From NCBI GenBank assembly GCA_039621445.1, contig CP154956.1, positions 3,447,873 through 3,511,872 of the forward strand: a DNA stretch of 64,000 nt. Direction: 5' to 3'. The stretch's first letter is position 1, and each line of letters begins with the position of its first letter. The notes beneath the pieces were generated by a model, which did not search any database, was not told where the DNA came from, and saw only the letters and a list, made by a program, of their open reading frames with translations. The DNA is from Euglena gracilis. Its lineage: Eukaryota; Euglenida; Euglenophyceae; Euglenales. Both the position numbers and the translations under genes were made by a program. Shown here piece by piece: positions 1-10,092 of the stretch.

Positions 1-1650
1 CGCGGCCACCGCCGACGTCGAGGAGGAGGCAAGCTGTTCTGGCCGGCCAGCCGGGCCGGACGCCCACACACCAACCGCGGCGCACCACACCGCCAGGAGC
101 AGGAGCCACCCCCGCGGCGGCCGCGGTGTGCGTGGGAGGGGCATGGCTGGCCGGGCAGGAGGGGAGGGCAGGGCAGGCCACCCCCAGCCTACCCCCCCTC
201 CCCTGGCCAACACCTGGGGGGGGGTGCCTTGGGTTGTGGGGTGCCTGTCCACAGCAGGCAACCCCCGGGGGAAGGCCTAACCTACCCCCCCCCCCGGGAA
301 ACTGTCACCTGACAGGTCGGCCGAGGACCCCGACAACTTCCTGTACTGATAGGTTGGCCAGATATGGGGACCCTGACAGTTTCTCGGTCATGACAGTTTC
401 CCAGGGGGGCCCGGAGCCGATGGAGGGTGGCATCCCCCCCAAACCCGACCTTTCGGGGGGTGCGAGGCTCCAAATGACCCCCTCAGGAGTAAGCAGTATG
501 ATACGTTATGGAACAGCAGTGCGGCATGCTTGACGACTCTTAGAAAAGACATTGACCCTCGTGGTGTCCAACAACCGCTTCTGCATGGGTGGTTGTCAAA
601 ACTGTCCCACAGGAAACTGCTGCCGGAGAACCTGTCAGGGTCCCCTGTGGCCAGCATGCCACAGGGGGGTCAAGCCCAAATGCTTCACAGTGGGCTGCTT
701 GCTTTGGGGGGGGGAGGATTGGTAGGGCTGCAGAATGAAAAGAACATTTTGTTATGCATATAGTAACGCATAAGGACGGCCTGCCAACCCCCCTCTTAAC
801 CGCACTTTGGCTTCTGTCTTGTTTCAGGCCTGGCACTGCACTCTGCTTCTGGCCCTTTTTCACAGCAACTCTAAATAATTGTCCGACCCCATATTCACTG
901 AGACTTCAAACTTTCTTTTTGTTTTCCTTGCCCTTCCCCTCCCCTTCCCCTCAAAGTATGTAATAATACTCAATGAAGGCATTCTGCTGGCAGCCCAGAA
1001 ATCGGTGTCACAAGTGTGTGTTTTCAGGGAAACCTTTTTTCGTGGTCTGGCACAGAGCGCCAGCAGCATCACGTGAGGCATTCCTGCAGCGAAGTCTCAT
1101 AGGATTCACGTTTTCGAACCATCGGCGGGCACGGAAGGAAAACGTACTTGCACATTTGCACATGAAGTTGGTTGCTGGTGAGGTCGCGGAGGGGGAGGGG
1201 GCGAAACGTGGAGAGTGCCGACGTCACTTGCGTTTCGGGGAGACAGGGGAAATGGACATGGGGCAGGGGGGTGAACAGCCCTCCGCGGCTCACTTGGCGC
1301 AAATCGGTAATTTTCAGGTTTCTGGAAGGCAGGAGAGAGGCTCCCCAAATAAAATAAAAAAACCCCAAACAATAAAACCCCCGAGGACGGACTTCAGATG
1401 CCCAAATGATAATAATCCCCCTGTGTGGAAAAAGCAAAGCAAAAAGAGAAGAAAAATCATTGGAAACATCGTAAAATGAAAGCACAAAATCGATAAAAAG
1501 GTCAGAATAATTTCATCCATCTTGCAAAAAAAAAAACCCGAAAAATGCAAAACGGGCCCAGGGGCCCATTGAAATACTTTTGAGGTCAATTTTGACTTGA
1601 TTATTTTTTCAAATTTGAAGAAATGAAGAAAGCTCCATTGTGGGAAAACT
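1..1650. other. Non-coding stretch without a recognised gene
   Basis: I see no exon with convincing splice sites here. The stretch holds C/G homopolymer runs, one complete copy of the GGGAAACTGTC repeat family at 283-409, and a decayed relative near 573-668 that keeps the actgtccca, aacctgtcagggtcccc and cacagggggg blocks. The rest (900-1650) is A/T-richer and looks like intron or intergenic DNA. Confidence 0.5.
283..409. repeat. GGGAAACTGTC inverted-repeat element, short copy
   Basis: It starts CTACCCCCCCC followed by CGGGAAACTGTCA and ends TGACAGTTTCCCaGGGGGG, so the ends are inverted repeats capped by C and G runs. The interior consists of variations of tgacaggttggcc and ggggaccctgaca. 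Longer copies lie at 16672-16952 and 32868-33142. It has no coding capacity and is read as a small non-autonomous inverted-repeat element. Confidence 0.7.
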
Positions 1651-1661
1651 CCCCTCGGATG

Positions 1662-1976
1662 CAGGGCGGTCCTTAAGCAAAAAAAAAAAAAACTCCGCTG
1701 TCCCAGCACACTCAGTGAAAAATATTCAGCAAAATGGGCAGGAAATTTGGGCATTCTTCAGCGAGAACAGGTCGACATCAGGAAAAAAATTGATTCCTGG
1801 CACCCTTGGGCCATCGCCCATCCACCCAAATCGTCAAAAACTGTGTTTTTCGACTTTTTAATTTTTGCCCCCGATCAAGTCCCAGCCTGGCCCTTTGGCT
1901 GGCCCTTTGGCCGAATGGGGGGCGGTCCTTAAGGAAATAAAAAAAAAAACTTTCCTGTCCCTTAAGGACCGCCCTG
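1662..1976. mobile_element. hAT-type miniature element with perfect 8-bp target duplication
   Basis: The terminal inverted repeats CAGGGCGGTCCTTAAG and CTTAAGGACCGCCCTG match over 16 bp. The element is flanked by CTCGGATG at 1654-1661 and again at 1977-1984. An 8-bp duplication with ends starting CAGGG is the signature of the hAT superfamily. At 315 bp with no reading frame of note it is a MITE-like, non-autonomous copy. A truncated poly-A stretch follows each end. Confidence 0.9.
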
Positions 1977-2403
1977 CTCGGATGTTGAACCCAAGCCCCC
2001 GACTTCAGGTGTCAGGTGATGGGCCGGACAAGATTGTTGGTGATGAGGTGTGGTGGGCTGGGCAAGGCATGGGCTTGTACAAAACAGGATGCTGTGGGGA
2101 CTTGCGGAGGGCATGCCGGCAGCGCTGAGCGCCGACCACGCATGGCGTGAATCACGACGACGGGGGAGGGCAGAGACGGCAGGGCCGCCGGCTCGAGTTG
2201 TGGATGCAGCCAGGGCGTTCCTCGGGCCGAGCGGCGGTTCCCATTGGCCGTTTTTGGGCCAAAACCTGCCTTCAACTGCAGTGAAGAACTTGGGAAACCT
2301 CCCTAAAGGGCCATAAACAAAAAAAATTGGTCTCCGCGTGAACGAAAGCTACCTCCCCCCTTGTCCAACAACCGCTAATCATCGCTACTGACCGGGGGGA
2401 GGT

Positions 2404-3464
2404 CAGGGTTTGATATAAGGACAGGTGGGGGGGGTCCGGACCCCCCCTGTGGGCAGTCAAAAACTGCACACGGGCCAGTCAAAAACTGCACTGCAAAAAA
2501 AACTGCAAAAAACTGCAAAAAAAAAACTGCAAAAAACTGCACTTCAACAAAAAACAACAATATACAAGCCGAAATGGTGTGCATATGCAAACTCGCAAAT
2601 CAAATCACAAAATCACACTCCCCCGAGAGCACCCCCCCTCCTCCCCCGGGGGTTCAGAACTAAAAAAAAAAAACCCTGCTGGAGATGGAGCAATTTTGGT
2701 TGAGTAATTGTGGCCTTGTCACCGAAACAATCTGTTTTTTGGAATGGTGGCTACACCAATCTCTGTTGTATTAAGAGGCAGTTGGTAAGACAGTTGGGGG
2801 CAGACAATTGGTGGGATAATTGTAGACAACACAACTCATGAACAGATGATGCTTTTCTTGAGAAACACCCTTCAAACATATAATCCAGCAGCAAAAAAAA
2901 ACAGACACCTCAGGTTTCCTCAAACTGAAATAAAAAAAAAACTGCAAAAAACTGCACGTGTGCAGTTTTTTCAGAAAAAAAAAAGTGGAAAAAAAACTGC
3001 AAAAAAAAACTGCAAAAACTGCAAAAAAAAACCCAAAACGTGAAAACTGCAAAAAACTGCAAAAACTGTACGGTGCATATTTCGCCCCCCCCCCCCTGCC
3101 CTGCGGGCCAGGGGGGGGGGGGGGGGGGGGGGGGGGGGACGCCCCCCCACCTAAACAGTGGCGCGGTCCCGGGTGACCAAATTTCGGCCGAAAATTTTTG
3201 ACCCCTCAAAACGACCAAAAGTGCCATTTTGGGCAGTTTTTGGGCAAAAATTTGCAAAAAAAAATGCAAAAAAATTCAGTGCGAAGCGCCGGAGGAAAAA
3301 ATTGACCCTTTTTGTGGGGGGGGGGTCCCGGGTACCCCCCCCCAGGGTCGGTCCGGACCCCCCTGGCAGGTGGGGGGGGTGGTCCGGACCCCCCTGCGGG
3401 CAGGAGGGGGGGGGGGGACACCCCCCCACCTAAACCGTGTACGCCCTCCTTATATCAAACCCTG
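2404..3464. mobile_element. Inverted-repeat element with CAGGGTTTGATATAAGGA ends
   Basis: The left end reads CAGGGTTTGATATAAGGA and the right end is its complement, TCCTTATATCAAACCCTG, an 18-bp perfect match. The flanks GGGGAGGT and GGGGGGTC could be a decayed 8-bp duplication, but this is uncertain. The inside is non-coding: two A-rich arrays built on aaaactgc (2460-2550 and 2930-3075), long G runs at 3110-3138 and repeated ggtccggacccccc blocks. Similar ends occur near 30478-30510 and 58599-58650. Confidence 0.75.
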
Positions 3465-4960
3465 GGGGGGTCGCCATTTTGACTAAACATCGCTGCTGAT
3501 CGGGGGGTGGGTCGTTAGACAAGACCGGGGTCAAAAAAATTTTCTCCCGATTCGCCCCAAAATGAAGGAAAAATTTTATTTTGCCTGACATGGCCACGAC
3601 TCTCAGATTCATGATGAAAAAAGGGAGAAACGTGCGGCAAAATGTCCGGTTTTTTACGTTACTTGCACAAAACAACAACACACATTTACACTACGATATT
3701 GTGGTTTTTTGTGGTACTATTATAGTATTTTGCAGGTTTTTTGAGAAGATTTGAACAATTTTGTGGAATTTTGTGGAGAAATCATTTTTTAAGATGGTGC
3801 AGGTGCCGTGAAGCACAGCTTTTGTTGGCATTGTTGGCCACTTTGGGCTTTAGGCTCAATTTTTCGTAATCTTTGGTGGTGGGTGGGTGGGCGTCTGTGG
3901 TTGCCCCCCCCCCCCCCCCGGTCCCTGAAACTGATCTAACGAAATGAAGCAATGGATCCTATAATGAAACCGGCCTCCAGGTGAGCTGTGTTGCTCCATG
4001 TGGAATTTTTTGGTTGGACCCATACAGGGGACATGGTAGAGAAAAAAAAAACAGTCAATTTCCTTCCATCTGCAAATCAGACTTTGGAGGAAATAAGGGG
4101 GAGGAGGTTGCAGTTGGAACCCTGTGGTGTCCGGGAAAAAACCCTGGTCACGATGCATTATGGCAGGTTGCTTCACGTAGTGGAATCCAACGGGCCCAGA
4201 GAAGCGACAGCGACAGACCGCGGGCATGCTGTATGTGTGCATGCGATACATACATTTTTTATGTATGCATATACGGAGAACACACACGCCATAAATACGT
4301 GTGTACACATTGAACACAAACACACACACAACACACACACACACACATATATTGGCAGGTGTTGATTTACCTCCCCCCACTAGAGGGGTTCTAAACTTGA
4401 CACCAGGTTTGCCACGGGGTAGAACCTGGGGTTAGCGAAGGCATAAGGTTAGGGTTAGGACTGGGCTGGGACTCTTTTTTTTTTTTTTTTTTGGTACTTT
4501 TTCTCTCTGTCTCCAGAACCCAGGTCAGCTGTCTGCGGCCACCGGGGGATCTTGAGATTTTCCCCGAGCGGAATCCCTCTCTGCAATTCATTAAGAAATC
4601 CAGTTGACAGCCGCGACACACACGCCTCACGAACCGAAACCGCAACGGCTTTCGGCTTTTCGTGGCACCGCTTTCGGTGTGCACGAAACGGAGTGTGGGA
4701 AATCGGACACTGCTGCCGCGTGAGGCGTGGCATGGAAGCTCGTGGACGACCGCCACGTCCTTCTCGTGTTGCGGGGGGAAGGGGTCGGACGAAACGTCAG
4801 CGTTGGCCATGCACACACACAAAAAAAAACAAGGTTATTCACATCCACGAAGAGGTGCCAGAAAAGGAAACGATATTGCTGCTTCCCCCTCAAATAGAAG
4901 CCCTATTTGGTTGCTGCCGTGCACGTTAATTTAATGGCGTGGGGGAGGTGCAGGCACGAG
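3465..4960. other. Mostly unique sequence, possible minus-strand exon at 4500-4800
   Basis: The region is free of the common repeats apart from a (CA)n tract at about 4306-4351. On the minus strand 4500-4800 is open in one frame with mixed, non-repetitive composition (for example PFPPQHEKDVAVVHELPC and RRVCRGCQLDFLMN). I found no clear acceptor or donor and recognise no domain, and the plus strand is also open. It may be an exon or simply unique intergenic DNA. Confidence 0.2.
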
Positions 4961-5011
4961 ATCTTAAGGTGAAATACGCACTCAACAAAACATATGACCC
5001 ACTCCCCTCAA

Positions 5012-5135
5012 GAAACTGTCACCAGACCGGTTGTGACAGGTTGGCCCATAACAGGGACCCTTCAGCTTCACGGGGCGACAGCTTCACGGGGCGGGACCTG
5101 ACAGGTTTTCGGGCATGACAATCTCCCGGGGAGGT
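5012..5135. repeat. GGGAAACTGTC family, degraded copy
   Basis: The blocks agaaactgtcacc, acaggttggccca, gggacccttcag and ctgacaggttttcgggcatgacaatctcccggg follow the order of the complete family members, but the C-run end is missing. Confidence 0.5.
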
Positions 5136-5303
5136 ATATCGTCACAATTTTGGCCCACATTTGTAGTCTTGCCTGGGGGTGGGGGCAAAACCCAAATACT
5201 GGTGCATGGTGGGTCGTCACAAAATGGGCCCTCAAAGTGTGCAGCGGGCAAACTTTTGGGAGGGGTTTGTCCATCCCACACTGCGCAACTGTGGCGAGAG
5301 GAC

Positions 5304-5544
5304 CAGGCTTCTTTTTAAGACCCCCGGGGGGTCCCCCCCCACCCAGGGTGGCGCGGGACCCCCCGGGGGGGGGGGGGGGGGGGGGGGCCCCCCCCCCCAA
5401 AATCGGGCCCGTAAAGGGCAATTTTCAAAAATTTTCGGCGCTTCGCACCAAAAAGGTATACCTGGCGCCTCCGGCGCAGGACCCCGGGGGGGGGGGGGGC
5501 GGCCCGGACCCCCCCGGGGGTCTTCTGACTTAAAAAGATGCCTG
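5304..5544. mobile_element. hAT-type miniature element with perfect 8-bp target duplication
   Basis: GAGAGGAC stands at 5296-5303 and again at 5545-5552. Between them the element begins CAGGCTTCTTTTTAAGAC and ends with its approximate complement, GACTTAAAAAGATGCCTG. The interior has C/G runs at both ends and a central hairpin-like block, ttttcggcgcttcgcacc, near 5431-5449. It is 241 bp and non-coding. Confidence 0.92.
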
Positions 5545-5937
5545 GAGAGGACCACCTGGCTGGGAGAAGAAGCCCTTTTGTGGCTTGGGAGGCTGGCCAG
5601 CCACAGGGCACAAACAGGTTTGTCCTCACAGCACCCGCGGAGGGGGGGATATGGTGGCTGCAAATGGACACTGGTCAGCCCTCAGTGGCATTGTAGGGGC
5701 CCATATGGCAGAGGAGCCCCACATTTAAATGAGAGTCACTCGGGCAGTACGACCACCCGGGCCAGGTCTTCCCACATTTCCGGAGGCACCGACGGTCAAA
5801 AATTTCGTTCGACGCTGAAGGAATTTTTCCTTTCGTGGTGCTGTGGGGTTGGGGTCGATCGACCCCCCCCCCCCACCTTCTGGGTGGGGGGTCCTCCCCC
5901 CAACCAGGACTTCCCGTACAGCGCTGCCCCCCCCCCC

Positions 5938-6084
5938 CACCCACCCACCCACCCACCCACACACACACCCCACCCACACCCACCCACCCACCCACCGACA
6001 CACCCACCCCCACCCACCCACCCACCCACCCACCCCACCCACCCACCCACCCACCCACCCACCCACCCACCCACCCACCCACCC
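5938..6084. repeat. (CCCA)n microsatellite
   Basis: About 150 bp of ccca units with scattered cacacac interruptions. It is open in all six frames because of its composition and is not coding. Confidence 0.95.
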
Positions 6085-6189
6085 CCATGTGGGGTGTGGT
6101 CGACCCCCCCCCCACCATCATCCATCAGGGACACCCATACAGCCCTGGGGCGGATGGGGTGTGTGGGAGGGAGGAGGTTCTGACCCCTC

Positions 6190-6234
6190 CCCGGCGGTCC
6201 ACGAGCACAGTGCCCGTGACGGACTTGGCGGCGT
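6190..6234 (-). CDS. Weak exon candidate, unrecognised
   Basis: After a possible acceptor (gccatag) the minus strand reads DAAKSVTGTVLVDRRG, a well-mixed peptide in GC-rich sequence set in AT-rich surroundings. There is no clear GT donor at the end and no recognised domain. It may be an isolated exon or chance. Confidence 0.25.
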
Positions 6235-6329
6235 CTATGGCACTCGGAGCCAGGCTTTCAGTAGTTGCACCGCTGGGTGGCTCACCGCAGAGAAACAGGC
6301 CGCGGAGAAACAGGTCCCCATTTTATAAA

Positions 6330-7860
6330 TTATGTGTATACATATAAATTATATAAATTTAGTGAATTTAGTAAATAATTCACATAAATGTGTGATTTTA
6401 TAATTTGTTGTAATAATAAATTGACACTGACACGCTGTATATTTTATTGTATTTTCAAGAGATCTATAAATATGTTCCATATTACAAATCATTTAAAAAT
6501 AAAATCTTCAATGTAATTATTAACTGCGACTTTGCTTTAATAAAAGTTAGCATTTAGAAAAAGGAAAGAAAACTCTTATTGAAATGAAGAATTTATTCCG
6601 TCGGGCATAGAGGACATACTTGAATTTCTGGGGGGGGGGCGAAAGAGAAATTGTGCAAAATTGGTTGGCAGCATTTTATGAAAGTCTGCTGGGGGCCACA
6701 ATAGCCCTACAAGGGACAGGAGGGGCTGAGGTCGAAGGCATTGGGGGCGATGCGAAGCCAAAGCTGTGGACACAAACACACAAATGCTTCGTCCGGAGAT
6801 AATGCCAAACAGCGTTCAATCCTGAAGATTGAATGAAGGGGGCCGTTCAAAAAATAGCACTGCAAAGAATTGCCAAAAACCGCAAAAAAAGCAAAAAAAA
6901 CCACAACGAACAAGCAGAAATAAATTTCCAAATCAACGGAATTTGCGACCCTCATAAACACCTCCAATTCACATTTGGGATTTTTTTTGCCCAATTTTGA
7001 AGTTGATGACAGCAAAAATGGAAACAATCAATCAGTTTTCACTGTGCATATTTATCATGCACTGAAATACTTGTGTTGCACGAGAAATGATGGGTTTGGT
7101 TGCAAAATTCGCAATCTTTGCTGCCCCGAACATGGTATTTCCTGATTTAACACATATACCACAAGAGGGAGCATGTCCCTCAAAGCAGGAGGGGGAATAT
7201 GCAACAAGGCCTCTCAAAATATGCAACGCAAAAAATATGCAAAGAAATGCAAAAAAATAGGCAAAAAATGCGAGTTGCATATAAATTTCTTTAGGAAGGA
7301 GCTCATGTGATTGTGAACTGTGTGAGGACTTAGAAAATTTCATGTAGCCTGGATAAAAATTCTCAGTTTTGCAGTATTATTTTGTTATGCAACAGGTTGC
7401 ATGTTTTGGACAATTATTCGCAATTTTCTCTAGCAGGAAACATTACTATTAAAGCATAACCGAACAGCAACAATCTCTTGCATATTTTCCAAAAAAAATG
7501 TGCAAGTCAGTGTGCAAATGATTAAAAAAAAATCAAAAAATCATTACCGAAAACATGCCACACTGACGCAAACCTGCATATGCGACATGGTTGGCTTGTC
7601 CGTTGCATGCACTTATATTTCATTATGAAATTGGCCCAAAACATGCAGTCTACAACTTCCAGCCACCTGGCAGTAAAACAATTGCTTGTGCAATTTCCCC
7701 AAAAGAAATCAGCGAGGCAAAATTTGAAAAAATGCAAAAAATGCAAATTTCGGAAAATCCAAAAAAGCAAAAATACAAACTTTCAAGGTTTTGGATTATG
7801 CAAAAATTGCAAATTATGCAACTTGCATACCCTCTACCCTGCGCAAAGGGTCTAAATTGT
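6330..7860. other. AT-rich stretch without a recognised gene
   Basis: Composition shifts to strongly A/T-rich, with scattered tgcaaaa words near 6850-6900, 7200-7270 and 7720-7830. I see no exon, RNA gene or bounded element. Confidence 0.45.
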
Positions 7861-8044
7861 GAGGAGGCTGCCTAAGGCTCATGCTTTCATCAAAGGCCGG
7901 AAGGAATCCGGAATACAGAAAGAGAAAGAGAGTGTCACAGAGCACAGAAAAAGCGATGGAGTCACGGACCGTACTGGGATTGAAAGACACGTCGGGTCGC
8001 CCCAAGAGGGGGGCGTTGCAGCATAGGGGGAGGCGCCAGCGAAG

Positions 8045-8200
8045 TGGAATTCACTGAGGCTGGGAGGGGAGGGGACGCCTTCCGGAGCTTTTGTCGACAG
8101 ATTTCTTCCAAGGTCTTGGTCACTAGGGCTGTCTTGAACACTTTTGCCACCTCCCCTCTTCGCTCAACATTCACATTGCCAGAGGGAGAGGGGCAAAAAG
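8045..8200 (-). CDS. Exon candidate, unrecognised
   Basis: On the minus strand about 50 residues are open, including VNVERRGEVAKVFKTALV and KTLEEICRQKLRKA. Composition is protein-like, charged and helix-prone, and not repetitive. I could not fix splice sites or assign a family. It lies downstream, in minus orientation, of the methyltransferase exons and could belong to its 3' end or to another gene. Confidence 0.33.
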
Positions 8201-8337
8201 ACGGCGTGCATTTTAATGTCACTGGGAGGTCAGGTTCTGGAGGCAGGTTGGGCGGGTCAGCTGGATGAAGCTGAACTCGGTCCCCACGACACGCCCTTCG
8301 GAGGCAGATTGCTTCATGGAAAAGATCCGAAATAAAT

Positions 8338-8341
8338 CATG

Positions 8342-8432
<91 letters not shown>
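8338..8432. repeat. (ATC)n microsatellite
   Basis: About 95 bp of uninterrupted atc/tca units. The long aspartate run it could encode on the minus strand is an artefact of the repeat. Confidence 0.97.
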
Positions 8433-8499
8433 ACAACACTGTCAGAACAAAAAATTAAACATCTTACACATATCCACATGTTGCTATGCAAACACATCC

Positions 8500-8640
8500 A
8501 TCCGCCCTCCCGCCCACCCACCTATCCATTTATCCAAATACCCTCCCTCCCCTCATCATCCATTCATCTATACATACATACACCCACCCACCCATCCATC
8601 CATCCATCCATTTCCTATCCACCATCCATCATCCAGCCAC
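8500..8640. repeat. CCAT/CCAC-rich degenerate simple repeat
   Basis: Mixed ccat, ccca and tccatcca units, more decayed than the neighbouring ATC tract. No coding signal. Confidence 0.8.
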
Positions 8641-9160
8641 AACAACACACACACAAAAACAACACACACATGAATACCATGCGTGCTTATGTGTGCATCA
8701 ACGGATTTCTTAAGGACCCCCCGGGGGGTCCAACCTCCGGCTGGCAAAAAGGCTGCTGGCTGGAAACAAGCTGCTGGCTGGACCCCTCCCCCGGGGAGTT
8801 AGGGAGGGGATGGGGGGAGTGTGGGCTGGAGTAGGCTGTGCTTTGCTGGGTCGGTGAAAAACAAAATTTTCTAAAACATTCTTGCCTTCTCAACATTTTG
8901 ATGGATGGAGCAAGATCAAAGCTGGGGGGCTGTGATGAAGCTATGATGAGGGGAAAAATGCAGGATAGGTGTGCTGGGCAGCCCAGTTGGCTGGCCAACC
9001 TGCGGCCGGCTGGCCCGGCCTCCGGCCGGGCTGGACCCAACTTTATTTCACTCGACCTCCCGGGGGGGCTCCCCGCCCGAATTTGGGCTGCTGGCTGGAT
9101 TTGAGCTGCTGGTTGGCTGGACCCCCCCCCCCCCCGGGGGGGATAGGGTCCCCCAGCTTA

Positions 9161-9631
9161 CCCCCCCCCTATGTCCAATGACCGGTAACCTCTGTCCTCT
9201 GACCGGGGAGGGGGGTGGTCGTTGGACATAGAGTAGTGACCAAAAAGGTGTCCTCTGACCGGGGGGGGGGGTGGTCGTTGGACATAGAGTAGTGACCAAA
9301 AAAAAAAAAAACAGCCCGGGGGGGGGGGGGGTGGGGGGGGGGGGTCAAAAGAAAGTTGGTGGGTACCCAGGTCCCTACCCACCCAAAAATGCCCAAATTT
9401 TCCCTTCCGGCGCTTTGCGCCGAAAATTTTGGGCAATCTTGACAAATTTTGTCCAAAAAAGTGTCAAAAATGGCATTTTGGCCAAATCTTTGGCCAATTT
9501 TGGGCAAAATTTTTCGTCCCGGCGCTTCACACCGGGACCAAAAATTTGGTCAAACCCCCGAAAAGGTGTCCTCTGACCGGGGGGGGGGGGGGGTCATGGA
9601 CATATGGGGGTCGTTGGACATAGGGGGGGGG
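9161..9631. mobile_element. TA-flanked poly-C/poly-G element, TATGTCCAATGACC family, complete copy
   Basis: The sequence TA-CCCCCCCC-TATGTCCAATGACC opens the element and GGTCGTTGGACATA-GGGGGGGGG-TA closes it, so inverted ends lie inside C and G caps and a TA stands on each side. The interior contains repeated gtcctctgaccgg blocks and the GC hairpin cggcgctttgcgccg at 9408-9422. Related copies are at 20886-21293 and 25562-25959, with a diverged one at 19638-19998. Non-coding. Confidence 0.85.
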
Positions 9632-9721
9632 TAAGAAATCCCCTGGTGTGCATCCATTCATACATATGCATCCATGCATACATCCATCCAGACATCCACA
9701 TATACAAACATACGTACATAT

Positions 9722-9935
9722 CAGGGTTTGTTTTAAGACCGGGGGGGGGTCCCGGGGGACCCACTCACCTTTCCCCGAAAATGGCCAAAAATCGCGAAAA
9801 ATGCTAAAAATAGCACCCTTTCAAGAATTTTCGGCGCCTTCGGCACCAAAAATTATATCTCCCGGGGGGGGGGGGCTTGGCCGGACCCACCCTCCCCCCC
9901 TCCCCCCAGGGGGTCCAAGACTAAAAAAACCTCTG
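9722..9935. mobile_element. hAT-type miniature element abutting a methyltransferase exon
   Basis: It begins CAGGGTTTGTTTTAAGAC and ends GACTAAAAAAACCTCTG, with C/G runs just inside and a central tcggcgccttcggcacc block at 9831-9847. The flanks are GTACATAT (9714-9721) and GTATACAT (9936-9943), 6 of 8 matching, read as a decayed duplication. The right flank overlaps the end of the last recognised methyltransferase exon. Confidence 0.75.
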
Positions 9936-9941
9936 GTATAC

Positions 9942-10092
9942 ATCCAAAAATGGTTTGCACCATGCAGACAGAGAACGGATATATTTCTGAGGCAACCTGT
10001 GCAGCGTTCCCACTGAACATCACAAACCCAGCAGCCTGGAGCGTACGACAGCAGTCGTTGTAAGCCTTCACAGAGTGCACTTCGACGAGCAC
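9942..10092 (-). CDS. FkbM methyltransferase, exon D (C-terminal part)
   Basis: The acceptor is cttgttccag followed by GTG. The exon reads VLVEVHSVKAYNDCC, then a helix TLQAAGFVMFSGN and ASEIYPFSVCMVQTIF. This matches the last strand and helix of the FkbM domain (family pattern: liEvH, then an alternating hydrophobic helix, then Gf..f). It joins the preceding exon in phase 0 (...PARQ / VLVEVH). The likely donor is GTATAC, lying inside the flank of the 9722-9935 element. Confidence 0.8.

Noticed and set aside
4440-4460. ggttagggttagg as a telomere
   Set aside because: Only two to three units, as at 40620 and 47600. Too short and internal.
8219-8521. Polyaspartate protein on the minus strand
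   Set aside because: Pure translation of the (ATC)n microsatellite.
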